A DNA stretch of 64,000 nucleotides from Corticimicrobacter populi (GCF_003123725.1 NZ_QETA01000001.1:682001-746000), one strand, 5' to 3'. Positions 1 through 10,500 are shown, numbered from the stretch's first letter. Numbers and translations are program-made. The notes: generated by a model not told the origin, from the sequence alone.

Positions 1-809
1 GCGGCGCGTGCCTCTTCGGAGATGCCGCTCATCTCGATTTCAAGGCGCATGCGCGTCAGTGGCGTGCGCAGATCATGCGAAATCCCGGCCAGCATGATTT
101 CCCGGTCGGTCTGGGTCTGCTGGATGTCGCGTGCCATGCGATTGAAGCTGGTATTGAGATCGCGGATTTCCTTGGGGCCGGTTTCCGGCAGCATGGCCGG
201 AGCATGGCCGCGCGAGAGGATCTGCGCTGCCTTGGCCAGGCGTGACAGCGGCCGGTTGACGAATCCCACGCTGACAGCGGCACCGATCAGCGACAGCAGC
301 AGTGCGGTCGCGCCCCAGCCGACCCATTCGATACCCCGGCTGGGTTCTATCTGCTCACGCTCGAAAACTAGCCAATAGGCAGCGTCATCGACCTGAAAGC
401 CGACCCAGAACCCGGGGATGCTGTTGACGGTCCAGGAAACATAGGTGTCGGGGCCGTAGCGTTCGCGGATATTGGAGGCGACGCGCAGCCAGAACTCGTC
501 ATTGGGGATGGGTTGGGCGAAATCGGTGGTGTTGCGAGGATAGACCTGGATGCCTTCGTTGGTGGCCAGATCGAGCAGCAACTGGCTGTGATCGCTGTCT
601 GGAATATGTGCCAGGGCTGTGCGGGTGATGTTGATGGCGGTTGCCACGCGCTGCGCCATCTGGCTGGCTCGCGGGCCGACTTCCATGCTGAAGAATACCT
701 GCAGCCAGGCCAGAAGGCTGACCAGCATCAGGGCGACCAGCAGCAGAAAAGTACGTCCGAACAGGCCGATATTGGCGTGCGCCCGGGCGCGATTCAGTAT
801 ATTCGGCAT
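1..809 (-). CDS. envZ: EnvZ-type osmosensor histidine kinase (N-terminal 269 codons, cut by window edge)
   Basis: Inner-membrane sensor kinase that would phosphorylate and dephosphorylate the OmpR encoded immediately upstream on the same strand. Reading from the ATG at 809, one membrane segment lies at about residues 19-38 and a second at about 163-183. They flank a periplasmic stretch of about 120 residues, and a HAMP-like linker follows. The phosphoacceptor box GISHDLRTPLTRMRLE is visible with the histidine at residue 245. The ATP-binding domain lies beyond the window start, so completeness cannot be judged. The gap to ompR is 58 bases, which fits co-transcription. EnvZ assignment rests on the H-box, the architecture and the ompR neighbour. 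Confidence 0.9.
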   Translation of the reverse strand, partial: MPNILNRARAHANIGLFGRTFLLLVALMLVSLLAWLQVFFSMEVGPRASQMAQRVATAINITRTALAHIPDSDHSQLLLDLATNEGIQVYPRNTTDFAQPIPNDEFWLRVASNIRERYGPDTYVSWTVNSIPGFWVGFQVDDAAYWLVFEREQIEPSRGIEWVGWGATALLLSLIGAAVSVGFVNRPLSRLAKAAQILSRGHAPAMLPETGPKEIRDLNTSFNRMARDIQQTQTDREIMLAGISHDLRTPLTRMRLEIEMSGISEEARA

Positions 810-867
810 CTGTGCAGGAATGAGTATCCCGACGCAGGTGCGCCGGGAGTGTCAGACGTTGTATGTG

Positions 868-1602
868 TCAGACGCCGCCGTCTGGCACAAAGACATAGCC
901 CAGACCCCAGACGGTCTGAATGAAGACCGGCTTGGATGGGTTGGGTTCGATCAGCTTGCGCAGACGCGAAATCTGCACGTCGAGGCTGCGGTCGAAGGCT
1001 TCGTATTCACGGCCGCGAGCAAGCTCCATCAGCTTGTCGCGTGAGAGCGGGATCTTGGGATGGCGGGCGAAGACCTTAAGCACCGAAAATTCACCGGTGG
1101 TGATGGGAATTTGCTCGCCGTCCTTGCTCAGCGTGCGGGTGGACAGATTGAGGGTGTAGGGACCGAAAACGATGGATTCGTTTTCCTGGCTGGGGGCACC
1201 GGGATGTTCCTCGGTGCCGCGACGACGCAGGATGGCATTGATCCGGGCCAGCAGTTCGCGGGGGTTGAAAGGTTTGGACAGATAGTCGTCGGCACCCATT
1301 TCAAGACCGACGATGCGGTCGATTTCCTCGGCCTTGGCCGTGAGCATGATAATAGGCGTATTATCATGCCCACCGCGCAGGCGGCGGCAGATCGACAGGC
1401 CGTCTTCGCCGGGGAGCATCAGATCCAGCACGAGCAGGTCGAAATGCTCACGTTGCCAGAGCTTGCCCATTTCCTTTGCGTCTTCGGCCACGAACACGGT
1501 AAAACCCTGTTCGGACAGATAGCGGCGCAGCAGATCGCGCAGACGGGGATCATCGTCAACGATGAGGACTTTGCGTGCGGGAGGTGTGTTTTGTGTGCTC
1601 AT
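868..1602 (-). CDS. ompR: OmpR-family response regulator
   Basis: Winged-helix DNA-binding response regulator, 244 residues. The receiver domain shows the acidic pair D17/D18, phospho-acceptor D60 (VLDLMLPG), T88 and K110 (SKPF). The C-terminal winged helix includes the recognition region RSLDVQISRLRK and ends in the usual GLGYVF. The frame stays open upstream to 1683, but the ATG at 1602 gives the family N-terminus (RKVLIVDDD), so I chose it. The gene precedes envZ on the same strand and is transcribed away from tsaB. By homology it controls porin and osmotic-response genes; targets are not visible here. Confidence 0.95.
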   Translation of the reverse strand: MSTQNTPPARKVLIVDDDPRLRDLLRRYLSEQGFTVFVAEDAKEMGKLWQREHFDLLVLDLMLPGEDGLSICRRLRGGHDNTPIIMLTAKAEEIDRIVGLEMGADDYLSKPFNPRELLARINAILRRRGTEEHPGAPSQENESIVFGPYTLNLSTRTLSKDGEQIPITTGEFSVLKVFARHPKIPLSRDKLMELARGREYEAFDRSLDVQISRLRKLIEPNPSKPVFIQTVWGLGYVFVPDGGV

Positions 1603-1703
1603 GGGCCAAATGTAACAGCGGTCCAAAACGTGCGCTAGGCCTGCGTCGCAATATCTTACATTTTTTGCCGTCATACGACTCAATTTATCGACATATTTTC
1701 TTT

Positions 1704-2504
1704 ATGAAACCTAATATCCTGGCTATCGAATCATCTGGTAACAGTTGCGGCGTCGCGCTGCTGCGCCCGGATGCCTCGGGAACGCCTGTGATCAGCGCGC
1801 TGCGCCATGAGGGTATGCGCGAACATGCCGAGCATTTGCTGCCGATGGCGACCCGTTTGCTGACCGAGGCAGGATTGCAACCCGCCGACCTGGATGCTGT
1901 GGCCTTTGGGCAGGGGCCGGGCGGCTTTACGGGATTGCGCGTGGCATGCGGCGTGGCACAGGGCATGGCAATGTCGCTGGATATACCTGTCTTGCCGGTC
2001 GTATCGCATCGTGCGGTGGTCGAGGCGGCCGCACGTGCCTGTGAGATGCTGGCAGGGCGGGTGGACGTGGTCGTGGCGCTGGATGCGAGGATGGACGAGA
2101 CGTATATGGCTGCCTATCGGCGCGAGGCTTCCGGCGCTGGCTGGCGATGCCTGCAAATGCCCGAACTGGTGGCAGCGCAGGATATGGCTGAATGGATCGT
2201 CGTGCGCCGTACCGGTTGGGGGGACGACGTTGACGAGGTACCTGCCCTGTGGCTGGCGGGTGATGCGTGGGATCTGCCCGATGCCTTGCGGCCTGCCGAT
2301 GCGGCCGGCCGGGTCGAGCAGGCCCTGCATCCGGAAGTGGCCAGCGTGGCAAGACTGGCCTGGCTGGATTGGCAGTCAGGCGTGCGGGAGGCTCCCGAAG
2401 ATGCTGCACCCCTTTATGTCAGGGACAAGGTTGCTTTCACGACTCGTGAGCGTGCGCAGGGCCTGGGAGGCAACCCTCGTGCGATTGCTGTGACGGGGGA
2501 CTGA
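1704..2504 (+). CDS. tsaB: tRNA threonylcarbamoyladenosine biosynthesis protein TsaB
   Basis: Partner of TsaD in making N6-threonylcarbamoyladenosine at tRNA position 37. It is an ASKHA-fold protein: the N-terminus ILAIESSGNSCGVAL and the GQGPGGFTGLRV segment are typical. The protein has 266 residues, slightly longer than the about 230 of E. coli. The frame is open from 1575, but only the ATG at 1704 yields the conserved start. rimI follows after 3 bases, and the UDG gene overlaps rimI, so the three probably form one operon. TsaB has lost the catalytic site of TsaD and acts structurally, which is family knowledge. Confidence 0.93.
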   Translation: MKPNILAIESSGNSCGVALLRPDASGTPVISALRHEGMREHAEHLLPMATRLLTEAGLQPADLDAVAFGQGPGGFTGLRVACGVAQGMAMSLDIPVLPVVSHRAVVEAAARACEMLAGRVDVVVALDARMDETYMAAYRREASGAGWRCLQMPELVAAQDMAEWIVVRRTGWGDDVDEVPALWLAGDAWDLPDALRPADAAGRVEQALHPEVASVARLAWLDWQSGVREAPEDAAPLYVRDKVAFTTRERAQGLGGNPRAIAVTGD

Positions 2505-2507
2505 ACC

Positions 2508-2987
2508 GTGGCCAGCATACCTGTTGCGTGGCAACCTGCCGTCATGACGGAGCGCGATCTTGATGCCGTGACGACGCTGGAGGCACTGGTGCAGGCATTC
2601 CCATGGTCGCGTGGCAATTTCGCCGACTCGCTGGGGGCCGGTTACGAAGCCTGGGTATTGCGCCATGAAGAGGAGCCTGTTGCCTTTGCGGTCCTGATGT
2701 ATGCGCCGGATGTGGCCCATCTGCTGAGCATTGCCGTTCATCCACAATGGCAGGGGCAGGGGCTGGGCAGGATACTGATGGACTGGTGTATCCTGCTGGC
2801 TGGACAACGGGAACTGCCCGTGCTGTTGGAGGTACGCCGTTCCAATGAACGGGCGCGAGCCTTCTATGCGCGCTGCGGTTTCAGACAGATCGGCGTTCGC
2901 AAAGGCTATTATCCTGCCGGCGAGGGAATGCGCGAAGATGCGCATGTATTGCAACTGGATTACGCGGAATCGGATAACGGAGAATGA
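2508..2987 (+). CDS. rimI: Ribosomal protein S18-alanine N-acetyltransferase RimI
   Basis: GNAT-family acetyltransferase, 159 residues with a GTG start at 2508; an in-frame ATG at 2544 is the alternative. The acetyl-CoA loop QWQGQGLGR and the following LLEVRRSNERARAFYARCGF segment (NxxAxxFYxxxGF) are diagnostic of RimI. It acetylates the N-terminal alanine of S18. It lies 3 bases after tsaB, and its stop overlaps the next gene's ATG by four bases. The tsaB-rimI pairing is widespread in proteobacteria. Confidence 0.9.
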   Translation: MASIPVAWQPAVMTERDLDAVTTLEALVQAFPWSRGNFADSLGAGYEAWVLRHEEEPVAFAVLMYAPDVAHLLSIAVHPQWQGQGLGRILMDWCILLAGQRELPVLLEVRRSNERARAFYARCGFRQIGVRKGYYPAGEGMREDAHVLQLDYAESDNGE

Positions 2988-3970
2988 CAGGCTTGGATCA
3001 CACGCCAGGAGCAACAGCAGGGCAGGTGCCCATGCCGCCATCAGGTCGTTTCGTGGTGGGAGGTCTGCAGCAGGCCTGGTTGCGCGAACTGGGGGTAGGC
3101 CGTATCTGGTTGCCATCGGTGCCGCGTACTGCTCCGGCTGCACGCGCTTTGCCTGCGGTATCGACAACGACAGACGGACAGGACGCGAGATCTGTCCGCG
3201 AGGCGGCCGTTGCAGCCGTTCAGACGATGCAGTCAGGCAGTACCGCTGTCGAGCCGCATGCCGCCAGTGCCGAGCGCAGTCGTGCACAGGCAATTGCCCA
3301 GGCCGGTGTCAAGCGTGCTGTTCCGCCACGTGCCGCACAGCCTGGCACGGATTCTGGAGAAAAGGCCTCCGTGCGGCAGGCACCGCGCACGGACCTGTCG
3401 ACTTTGTCACTGACAGATCTGCGCCAGGCGGTTGCTGACTGCGGAGCCTGTGAACTGGGGCAACGTCGTCGCCACGCCGTTTTTGGCATGGGGGTGGAGC
3501 AGGCGACCTGGATGGTCATCGGCGAAGCGCCTGGAGAACAGGAAGATCGCCAGGGCCTGCCATTTGTGGGGCGTTCCGGGCAACTGCTGGATGCCATGCT
3601 GGCCTCGGTGGGGCATGGACGCGACAAGGATGTGTTCATTGCCAATGTCATCAAATGCCGCCCGCCGGGCAATCGCAATCCACGTCCTGATGAAATCGAT
3701 GCCTGCAGCGGTTATCTGTTTCGCCAGATCGAACTGATCCGCCCGACTGCCATTCTGATCCTGGGGCGGTTCGCGGCCCAGACGCTGCTGCGTTCGCAGG
3801 AACCGGTCAGTAGGTTGCGAGGCAAGGTTCATCAGATCGATGTGGCCGGCACCCGCATACCGGCCGTGGTCAGCTATCACCCGGCCTACCTGTTGCGCAG
3901 TCCGCAGGAAAAACTGCGTTCATGGGAAGACCTGCAGCGATTGGCTGCGATATCTGCGTCGCGTACGTGA
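2984..3970 (+). CDS. Uracil-DNA glycosylase, family 4 (Fe-S type)
   Basis: Removes uracil from DNA as the first step of base-excision repair. The catalytic domain occupies about residues 140-325, with motif GEAPGEQED and the C-terminal SYHPAYLLRSP. Four cysteines, C153, C156, C225 and C241, fit the [4Fe-4S] ligand pattern of family 4 and 5 enzymes. Residues 1-135 are an Ala/Pro-rich, probably disordered extension not needed for the fold. The ATG at 2984 overlaps the rimI stop. Expression therefore probably depends on the tsaB promoter. Confidence 0.9.
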   Translation: MTGLDHTPGATAGQVPMPPSGRFVVGGLQQAWLRELGVGRIWLPSVPRTAPAARALPAVSTTTDGQDARSVREAAVAAVQTMQSGSTAVEPHAASAERSRAQAIAQAGVKRAVPPRAAQPGTDSGEKASVRQAPRTDLSTLSLTDLRQAVADCGACELGQRRRHAVFGMGVEQATWMVIGEAPGEQEDRQGLPFVGRSGQLLDAMLASVGHGRDKDVFIANVIKCRPPGNRNPRPDEIDACSGYLFRQIELIRPTAILILGRFAAQTLLRSQEPVSRLRGKVHQIDVAGTRIPAVVSYHPAYLLRSPQEKLRSWEDLQRLAAISASRT

Positions 3971-3981
3971 TTTTCGCGTGA

Positions 3982-5163
3982 TCAGCCGATTTTTCGGTCT
4001 CGTCCTGCCAGCAGGCCGATGAATATGGATACCAGTGCGAGTGCAATGCACAGGCCCAGCGGCATGCGCCAGCCGCCCGTCATGTCACGCAGGGCTCCGA
4101 TGGCCATGGGCCCTGCCGAGGCCAGTAGATAGCCGATGCACTGGGACATGCCCGACAGCACTGCCGCCTGGTGTGCATGTGTGGTACGCAGCCCGATGAA
4201 TGTCAGTCCCAGTATGATACCTGAACCTGTGCCCAGACCAAACAGGATCGACCAGATCAATGCGGCATGGGGCAATGCCAGAAATCCCAGCAGGGCGATG
4301 GTTGAAAGACTGGATACGACGACAGCAGGCAGGCGCTGGTCGCACATGCGGTGCAGGAGGGGGCCCAGTATCAGCCCAGGTATGGCGGTGGACAACTGCA
4401 GGATGCCGTGCAACGAGCCAGCGCGTTCGGCGGACAGCCCTGCGTCGACCAGGATGGTCGGCAGCCAGGTGATGACTACATAATAGATCGTTGAGTTCAA
4501 ACCGAGAAACAGGGTGATTTGCCAGGCCAATGGGGAACGCCATATCAGGTTGTCCTGGACGGCTGTCACTGCTGTGGTGTCAGGTGTGGCACGGGCCTGT
4601 CCAGGCTGGAGCAGCCAGACTGCCACTGCTACCAGCGGCAGCAGCAGGAAGGACGCCAGGGCACCTCGCCATCCCATGACCTGCGCCAGCGGAACGACTG
4701 CCGCCGAGCCCAGTGCCGCGGCAACACCCATCGCCAGCGCGTAGGCACCTGTCAGGGCGGGGATGTTGTGTGGGAATTCTTGCTTGACCAGACTGGGCAA
4801 CAGCACGTTGCCGAGCGCGATGCCAGTACCGATGAGCCCTGTACCGATGTAGAGCCACGCAGTCGGACCAGCCGAGCGCAACGCAATGCCAATGGCGATG
4901 AGTATGAGTGCACCGAGCAGGGTACGCTCCAATCCGTATATGCGTGCGAATCGTGCACCGAAGGGAGACAACAGGGCAAATGCCAGCAATGGCAAGGTGG
5001 TCAGTGCGCCTGCCGCCGCAATGCTCAGCCTGAGCTCGGCACGAATCGGATCGAGCAACGTCGGCAGGACTGTGATCGGGGCGCGCAGATTGGCGGCGAT
5101 CAGCAAAATGCCGATAAGCAGGAGTGTCTGGCGTGTGGATTGTCGATGGAGAAAAGAGCTCAT
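3982..5163 (-). CDS. nimT: CynX/NimT-family MFS transporter
   Basis: Inner-membrane exporter of 393 residues with about 12 hydrophobic helices. The start NLRAPITVLPTLLDPIRAEL is typical of the CynX/NimT branch of the major facilitator superfamily. In E. coli, nimT (yeaN) exports 2-nitroimidazole and lies next to the AraC regulator nimR (yeaM). Here the neighbour at 5260 is an AraC protein of the same size and arrangement, divergently transcribed. The frame is open to 5724, but the ATG at 5163 is the only start that leaves a normal first helix. The substrate is inferred only from the gene pairing and could be another small anion or drug. Confidence 0.8.
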   Translation of the reverse strand: MSSFLHRQSTRQTLLLIGILLIAANLRAPITVLPTLLDPIRAELRLSIAAAGALTTLPLLAFALLSPFGARFARIYGLERTLLGALILIAIGIALRSAGPTAWLYIGTGLIGTGIALGNVLLPSLVKQEFPHNIPALTGAYALAMGVAAALGSAAVVPLAQVMGWRGALASFLLLPLVAVAVWLLQPGQARATPDTTAVTAVQDNLIWRSPLAWQITLFLGLNSTIYYVVITWLPTILVDAGLSAERAGSLHGILQLSTAIPGLILGPLLHRMCDQRLPAVVVSSLSTIALLGFLALPHAALIWSILFGLGTGSGIILGLTFIGLRTTHAHQAAVLSGMSQCIGYLLASAGPMAIGALRDMTGGWRMPLGLCIALALVSIFIGLLAGRDRKIG

Positions 5164-5259
5164 GCAGCAGTTGGCGTATTCAGATGTGGAAGTCAGGCTC
5201 CAATGTAGCCATAACGATTTTGATCTAATATGGAAATAATGACTTTTAATATCTAAATT
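5164..5259. promoter_or_regulatory. Divergent promoter region between nimT-like and nimR-like genes
   Basis: This 96-base AT-rich spacer separates the divergently transcribed exporter and AraC regulator. It must carry both promoters and probably the regulator's binding site. Two similar stretches, ATAATGACTTTT near 5239 and ATTATGACAAAA near 5256, form an imperfect direct repeat; the second overlaps the regulator's ATG. I do not see the known E. coli NimR palindrome, so no operator is called. Confidence 0.45.
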
Positions 5260-6054
5260 ATGACAAAAAGAGGTTCGCTGGCACAGGTGCTGTGTCATTT
5301 CGATCCTGATGTGGATGATCGGGCTGCTGTGGCCTTGTTGCTTGAGGTCGGACACAACGATGTGGAGCAGCCAGTGCATCGGCATCGCAAGGGGCAACTG
5401 GTGATGGCGTTGCGTGGTGGTGTGATGTGCGAAGTACCCCAGGCAATGTGGATGGTGCCACCCAGCCATGCAGTGTGGATTCCGGGTGACATGCCGCACA
5501 GCAATCGCGTGACCGATAATGCCCGTCTCTGTTTTCTGTTTGTCGAGCCTGGTGCGGCACGGATGCCTGAGAAATGCTGCACTCTGGCCATCAGTCCGAT
5601 GCTGCGCGAAATGATCCTGTATCTGGCTGCGCAAGGGCCGGACTATCCCAGGGATGCTGCTGCCGGGCGTGTGGCGGCTGTTCTGCTCGAGCAATTGGCG
5701 ATGGCACCCGTCGAGCAGTTGCATCTTCCTGTGTCAGACCATCCGCGGATCCGTCAGCTTGCCGATGCCTTGGCGATGGATCCGGCTGATCGCAGTACGC
5801 TTGCGCAGTGGGCCGGGAGGCTGGCCATGAGTGAGCGCTCGCTGGCGAGACTGTTGAAAAGGGAGACCGGGCTGACATTCGGGCGGTGGCGGCAGCAGTT
5901 CCACCTGATCATCGCCCTGCAGCAGCTCGCGGCCGGACGGCCGGTTCAGCAGGTGGCGGGCAATCTTGGTTATGACTCGGTGACGGCGTTCATCACCATG
6001 TTCAAGAAAGCCCTGGGACGGCCCCCTGCGCAGTACTTCGCCGCCTTGTCATAG
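5260..6054 (+). CDS. nimR: AraC-family transcriptional regulator with cupin domain (NimR-like)
   Basis: Transcription factor of 264 residues. The N-terminal cupin-like sensor covers about residues 15-140 (HRHRKGQLVMAL, then VWIPGDMPH). The C-terminal double helix-turn-helix covers about 165-262, with AGRLAMSERSLARLLKRETG as the first HTH and VAGNLGYDSVTAFITMFKK as the second. This layout and size match NimR/YeaM. It is divergent from the NimT-like exporter, so the simplest reading is that it represses that exporter until its substrate appears. The ATG at 5260 fits the family N-terminus. Confidence 0.8.
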   Translation: MTKRGSLAQVLCHFDPDVDDRAAVALLLEVGHNDVEQPVHRHRKGQLVMALRGGVMCEVPQAMWMVPPSHAVWIPGDMPHSNRVTDNARLCFLFVEPGAARMPEKCCTLAISPMLREMILYLAAQGPDYPRDAAAGRVAAVLLEQLAMAPVEQLHLPVSDHPRIRQLADALAMDPADRSTLAQWAGRLAMSERSLARLLKRETGLTFGRWRQQFHLIIALQQLAAGRPVQQVAGNLGYDSVTAFITMFKKALGRPPAQYFAALS

Positions 6055-6084
6055 CGGTCAGAAATCGTGCAGGGGCTTACCCGG

Positions 6085-7389
6085 CTATAGTGCGCTGCCG
6101 TGCCCGGTTTTGCCTATCTCGCCATGCAAGCGCGGGTCGGCAGCCAGATTGAGCTTGCTCCAGCGCATGAAGACCAGCATCAGCACAGCCACCAGCACGC
6201 CGAAGATGATGATGATGGTGTTGATCGGGATGTCGAGGCGCAACATCAGGCTGTACATCGCCACCATCAGCAGGATATTCAACTGTTCATTGAAGTTCTG
6301 CACGGCGATCGAGTGGCCGGCCGAGAGCAGGAAATGCCCCCGGTGTTGCAGCAGGGCATTCATCGGTACTACGAAAAAGCCTGACAGGGTGCCGATCAGC
6401 AGCAGCAGCGCATACACGCTCCAGGTTGATTTGACGATCGGCATCAACAGTACTGCAAGACCCATCAGTACACCGACCGGCAGTACGGCCAGGGCGCGTT
6501 GCAGCGGGATGCGGCCCGCCAGTATGGAGCCTACAACGATGCCCACGGCCGTCACGCCCATCAGCATGGCGGCGTGGTCGATGGCATAGCCCAGATGGAC
6601 CTCGCCCCACTTGATGACGATGAGCTGCAGGGTGGCACCGGCCCCCCAGAAGAGTGTTGTCACGGCCAGCGATATCTGTCCCAGCTTGTCACGCCATAGA
6701 ATGACCACATAGCTCAGGAAAATGCGCATCAGCCGGACCGGATTCTTCTGCTGGCGGGGATAGCGTACCCCGGTGTCCGGGATCAGCAGATTGCAGCCCG
6801 CCGCAGTGAGATAGACGCAGGCGATGATCAGGATGGCTGCTTCACTGGAAGTGTGTACCCAGGTAGACAGCCAGGGATGCTCCAGCAGCCATTCGGAGAC
6901 CTGGGGCGATACCAGAAAGCCGCCCAGCACCATGCCCAGAATGATCGACAGGACCGTCAGCCCTTCGATCCAGCTGTTGCCCTTGACCAGCAGGGAGGGC
7001 GGCAGCATTTCGGTCACGATACCGTACTTGGCCGGCGAATAGGCAGCGGCACCGATGCCGACCAGTGCGTAGGCGCTACAGACCAGCCAGACCTGCTGCT
7101 GGGAATCGTCAAACTGGAGGCCGGCACAGAAGAACATCATCAGGCAGCCAACGACCTTGAGCGCGTTGGTGGCGAACATGACGCGGCCCTTGGGAAAGGA
7201 ATCGGCAATCGCACCCACGTAGGCTGCCAGCAGCACATACGAAAGGGCGAAAACCCACTTGACCATGGGGGCCATCCAGTCGGGACCCTGCAACAACTGG
7301 ATCAGTGCGATCGCAACGATGAACAGCGCATTGTCGGCCAGCGATGAAAAGAACTGCGCGGCCATGACGAGGTAGAAATTTCTTTTCAA
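6085..7389 (-). CDS. lplT: Lysophospholipid transporter LplT (MFS)
   Basis: Inner-membrane flippase that returns lysophospholipids for re-acylation. The segment GIGAAAYSPAKYGI matches the LplT signature, as do SLADNAL in helix 1 and ADSFPKGRVM after helix 2. I chose the TTG at 7389, which gives 434 residues and the family-like start KRNFYLVMAAQFF. A second TTG at 7461 would add 24 residues. In E. coli lplT precedes the acyltransferase gene aas; no aas is seen here. It is transcribed away from smc. Confidence 0.85.
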   Translation of the reverse strand: MKRNFYLVMAAQFFSSLADNALFIVAIALIQLLQGPDWMAPMVKWVFALSYVLLAAYVGAIADSFPKGRVMFATNALKVVGCLMMFFCAGLQFDDSQQQVWLVCSAYALVGIGAAAYSPAKYGIVTEMLPPSLLVKGNSWIEGLTVLSIILGMVLGGFLVSPQVSEWLLEHPWLSTWVHTSSEAAILIIACVYLTAAGCNLLIPDTGVRYPRQQKNPVRLMRIFLSYVVILWRDKLGQISLAVTTLFWGAGATLQLIVIKWGEVHLGYAIDHAAMLMGVTAVGIVVGSILAGRIPLQRALAVLPVGVLMGLAVLLMPIVKSTWSVYALLLLIGTLSGFFVVPMNALLQHRGHFLLSAGHSIAVQNFNEQLNILLMVAMYSLMLRLDIPINTIIIIFGVLVAVLMLVFMRWSKLNLAADPRLHGEIGKTGHGSAL

Positions 7390-7579
7390 GCAGCGATCCC
7401 GGTTGGCGTGACTGAACGCAAATACGCCCGGCCGACAGGTAAGAAAATGTGCGGTCTGCAATAAAATTGACCGGCAGTATAGCCGGTCTGGTGCCAGGCA
7501 GACAGCAGTGCCGGTGCAAACCTTTCCGGCACGATGCCTGCGGTATCATAGCCACTGATTATTTATCCGTTCAAGAATT

Positions 7580-10500
7580 GTGCGCCTGACCCAGATCAAA
7601 CTCGCAGGATTCAAGTCCTTTGTCGACCCGACGGTGATCCCGGTGCCCAGCCAACTGGTGGGCGTGGTGGGGCCCAATGGCTGCGGCAAGTCCAACATCA
7701 TCGACGCGGTGCGCTGGGTGCTGGGCGAAAGCAAGGCTTCCGAGCTGCGCGGCGAATCCATGCAGGATGTGATCTTCAATGGGTCGGGTGGGCGCAAGCC
7801 GGCCGCCCGTGCATCGGTCGAACTGGTGTTCGACAATGCCGAGGGCCGTGCCGTTGGGCAATGGAGTGTCTACGCCGAAATCGCCGTGCGACGTGTACTG
7901 ACGCGTGACGGTACCAGCAGTTATTTCATCAATAATCAGCAGGTCCGTCGTCGTGATATCCATGATCTTTTCCTTGGAACGGGTCTGGGCGCGCGCGGCT
8001 ATGCCATCATCGGCCAGGGCATGATTGCTCGCCTGATCGAGGCGCGACCAGAAGAACTGCGGGTCTATCTCGAAGAGGCTGCGGGTGTTTCCCGCTACAA
8101 GGAACGTCGTCGCGAGACGGAAAACAGGCTGGGTGATACCCGCGAAAACCTGGTGCGGGTAGAAGACATTCTGCGCGAGCTCGACACCCAACTGGCCAAG
8201 CTGGAACGCCAGGCCGAGGTCGCTCGGCAGTATCGCGACCTGCAGGCCGAAGGTGAAAAGAAGCAGCATATGCTGTGGCTGCTCAAGGAACGTGCCGCCG
8301 TCGAGGAAAAGCGGCGTTTCGCACGCGAAATCGAGCAGACTCAGACTGAACTGGAAGGTGCCATTGCCAGGATGCGTACCGGCGAGGTCGATCTCGAACA
8401 GCGCCGGCAGGCACATTATGCCGCCGGCGATGCCGTGCATGCTGCTCAGGGTGTGCTCTATGAAGCGAACGCGCTGGTCGGAAGGCTGGAGTCCGACATC
8501 CGGCATCTGGTGGACTCACGTGCCCGGCTCGAAAACCGTTGCGTGCAATTGCGCGCGCAGCAGGCCGAATGGGAGCAGCAGCAGACCCATTGTGGTGAAC
8601 AGATCGAGGTGATGGAAGCGGAACTCGAGATCAGTGCCGCCAAGGTTGAAGAGGCCCGCCTGCAGGCGGAGCTGGCTCAGGGCAATCTGCCTGAAATCGA
8701 GCAGCAGGTACGCCAGGCGGCTCAGCAGCGCGAGCAGATGCGCAGCGAATTGGCCAGGGTGGAGCAACATCTGGCGCTGGCGGCGCAGACACAGCGTGAT
8801 GCCAGCCGCCAGTTGCAGGTGCTGGAAACCCGCCAGGAACGGCTGAAGCAGGAATTCTCTACGCTCGAGCAACCGGATATTGACCGCCTGGCGCAACTGG
8901 CAGGTGATCTCAAGGCGGCAGAAGAAGGATTGCAGCAGGCGCAGCTTGAACAGGTGCGCCTGGAAGAGCAGGGCCCTCAGGCCGATCAGGCGCGGCGCGA
9001 AGCGCAGGCGGCCGTGCAGCAGGAAACAGGGCGGCTGGCGCAGCTTGATGCGCGCCTGGAAGCGCTGCGCAAACTGCAGGAAGATGTCCAGAAACAGGGT
9101 GCCCTGGAACCCTGGATCGCCAGGCATGAACTTGGAAAACTGGCCCGCCTGTGGCAGAAGCTGACCGTCGATGCCGGCTGGGAGGCTGCCTTCGAGGCGA
9201 TTCTGCGCGAACGCATGACTGCGCTGGAAGTCAGCAACCTGGACTGGACCCGCGCCTTTGCGGCTGATGCTCCGCCTGCGCGGCTGGCGTTCTACCAGCA
9301 GGCCGCACCCGCTGCAGTCGCACCGGCAGCCTTGCCGGGCGTGGCACCGTTGCTGGATCGCCTGCGCACGGGTGATCCGGCGTTGCGTACTCTACTGGCT
9401 GACTGGCTGGGCCATGCCTATATTGCAGAAGACCTGGGACAGGCGCTCAAACTGCGTGACCAGATGCCGGCAGGAACCGTCCTGGTCGTGCGCGACGGGC
9501 ACCTGGTCGATGCTCACAGTGTGCGTTTCTACGCACCGGATTCGGAGCAGGCCGGCATGCTGGCGCGCCAGCAGGAAATCGAAAATCTGCAACGCGAGAT
9601 CCGTGCACAGCAATTGATTGCCGATCAGACTCGTACGGCAGCAGCGCGTGCCGAGGCAGAGTGGCAACGCCTGAGTCAGGCCATGGGGCCGGCTCGTCAA
9701 CGGGTGGGCGAAATGACCCGGCGCGTTCATGATATTCAGCTGGAGCATTCACGCCTGCAGCAGCAAGCCCAGCAATCAGGTGAACGTGCCACCCGTTTGC
9801 GAGAGGATATGGCCGAGGTCCAGGCCCAGCAGGAAGAACTGCGTGCCACGGGAGAGGAAGCCCAAATACGCTTCGAAGAGCTGGACGAGCAACTGGCCGT
9901 ACAGCAGGAAGCATTTGCCGAGGCGGAGATGGAAGGCGAGCGTATCGCGGCCAGCGCAGAACAGGCCCGGGAGCGCCTGCGCGAGCGTGAGCGCATGGCG
10001 CACGAGGCAGAGTTTTCCGACAAGGGGTTGCAGCATCGGCTGGGCGAGATCCGGCGCAACCTGCAACTGGCCGAGGAACAGTTGCGCCGCACGCAGGCCG
10101 AACTCACACAGCAGCAGCAGGAGCTGCTGACACTGGAAGGCGATACGGCTCGGGAAGGCTTGCAGGAGGCGCTGGAGCGCCGTGCTGAAGCCGAAGAAAA
10201 ACTGGCCCAGGCGCGCCAGCAACTCGATACCCTCGCAGCCCGGTTGCGTGAGGCCGACGAAGAGCGTGTACGCCAGGAGCATGTGCTGGAGCCCCTGCGT
10301 GCGCGCATTACCGAGCTGCAGTTGCAGGAACAGGCGGCGCGACTGGCCCAGGAACAGTTTGCCGAGCAGCTCGATGCCCGCCAAGCCAATCGCGACAAAC
10401 TGGGCGAAGAACTCGCGGAGCTGTCTGCCGACTGGCAGCGCCCTGAATGGCTGCAGGCTGAAGTGCAGCGGATTGCCCGGCGCATCGACGCACTGGGTTC

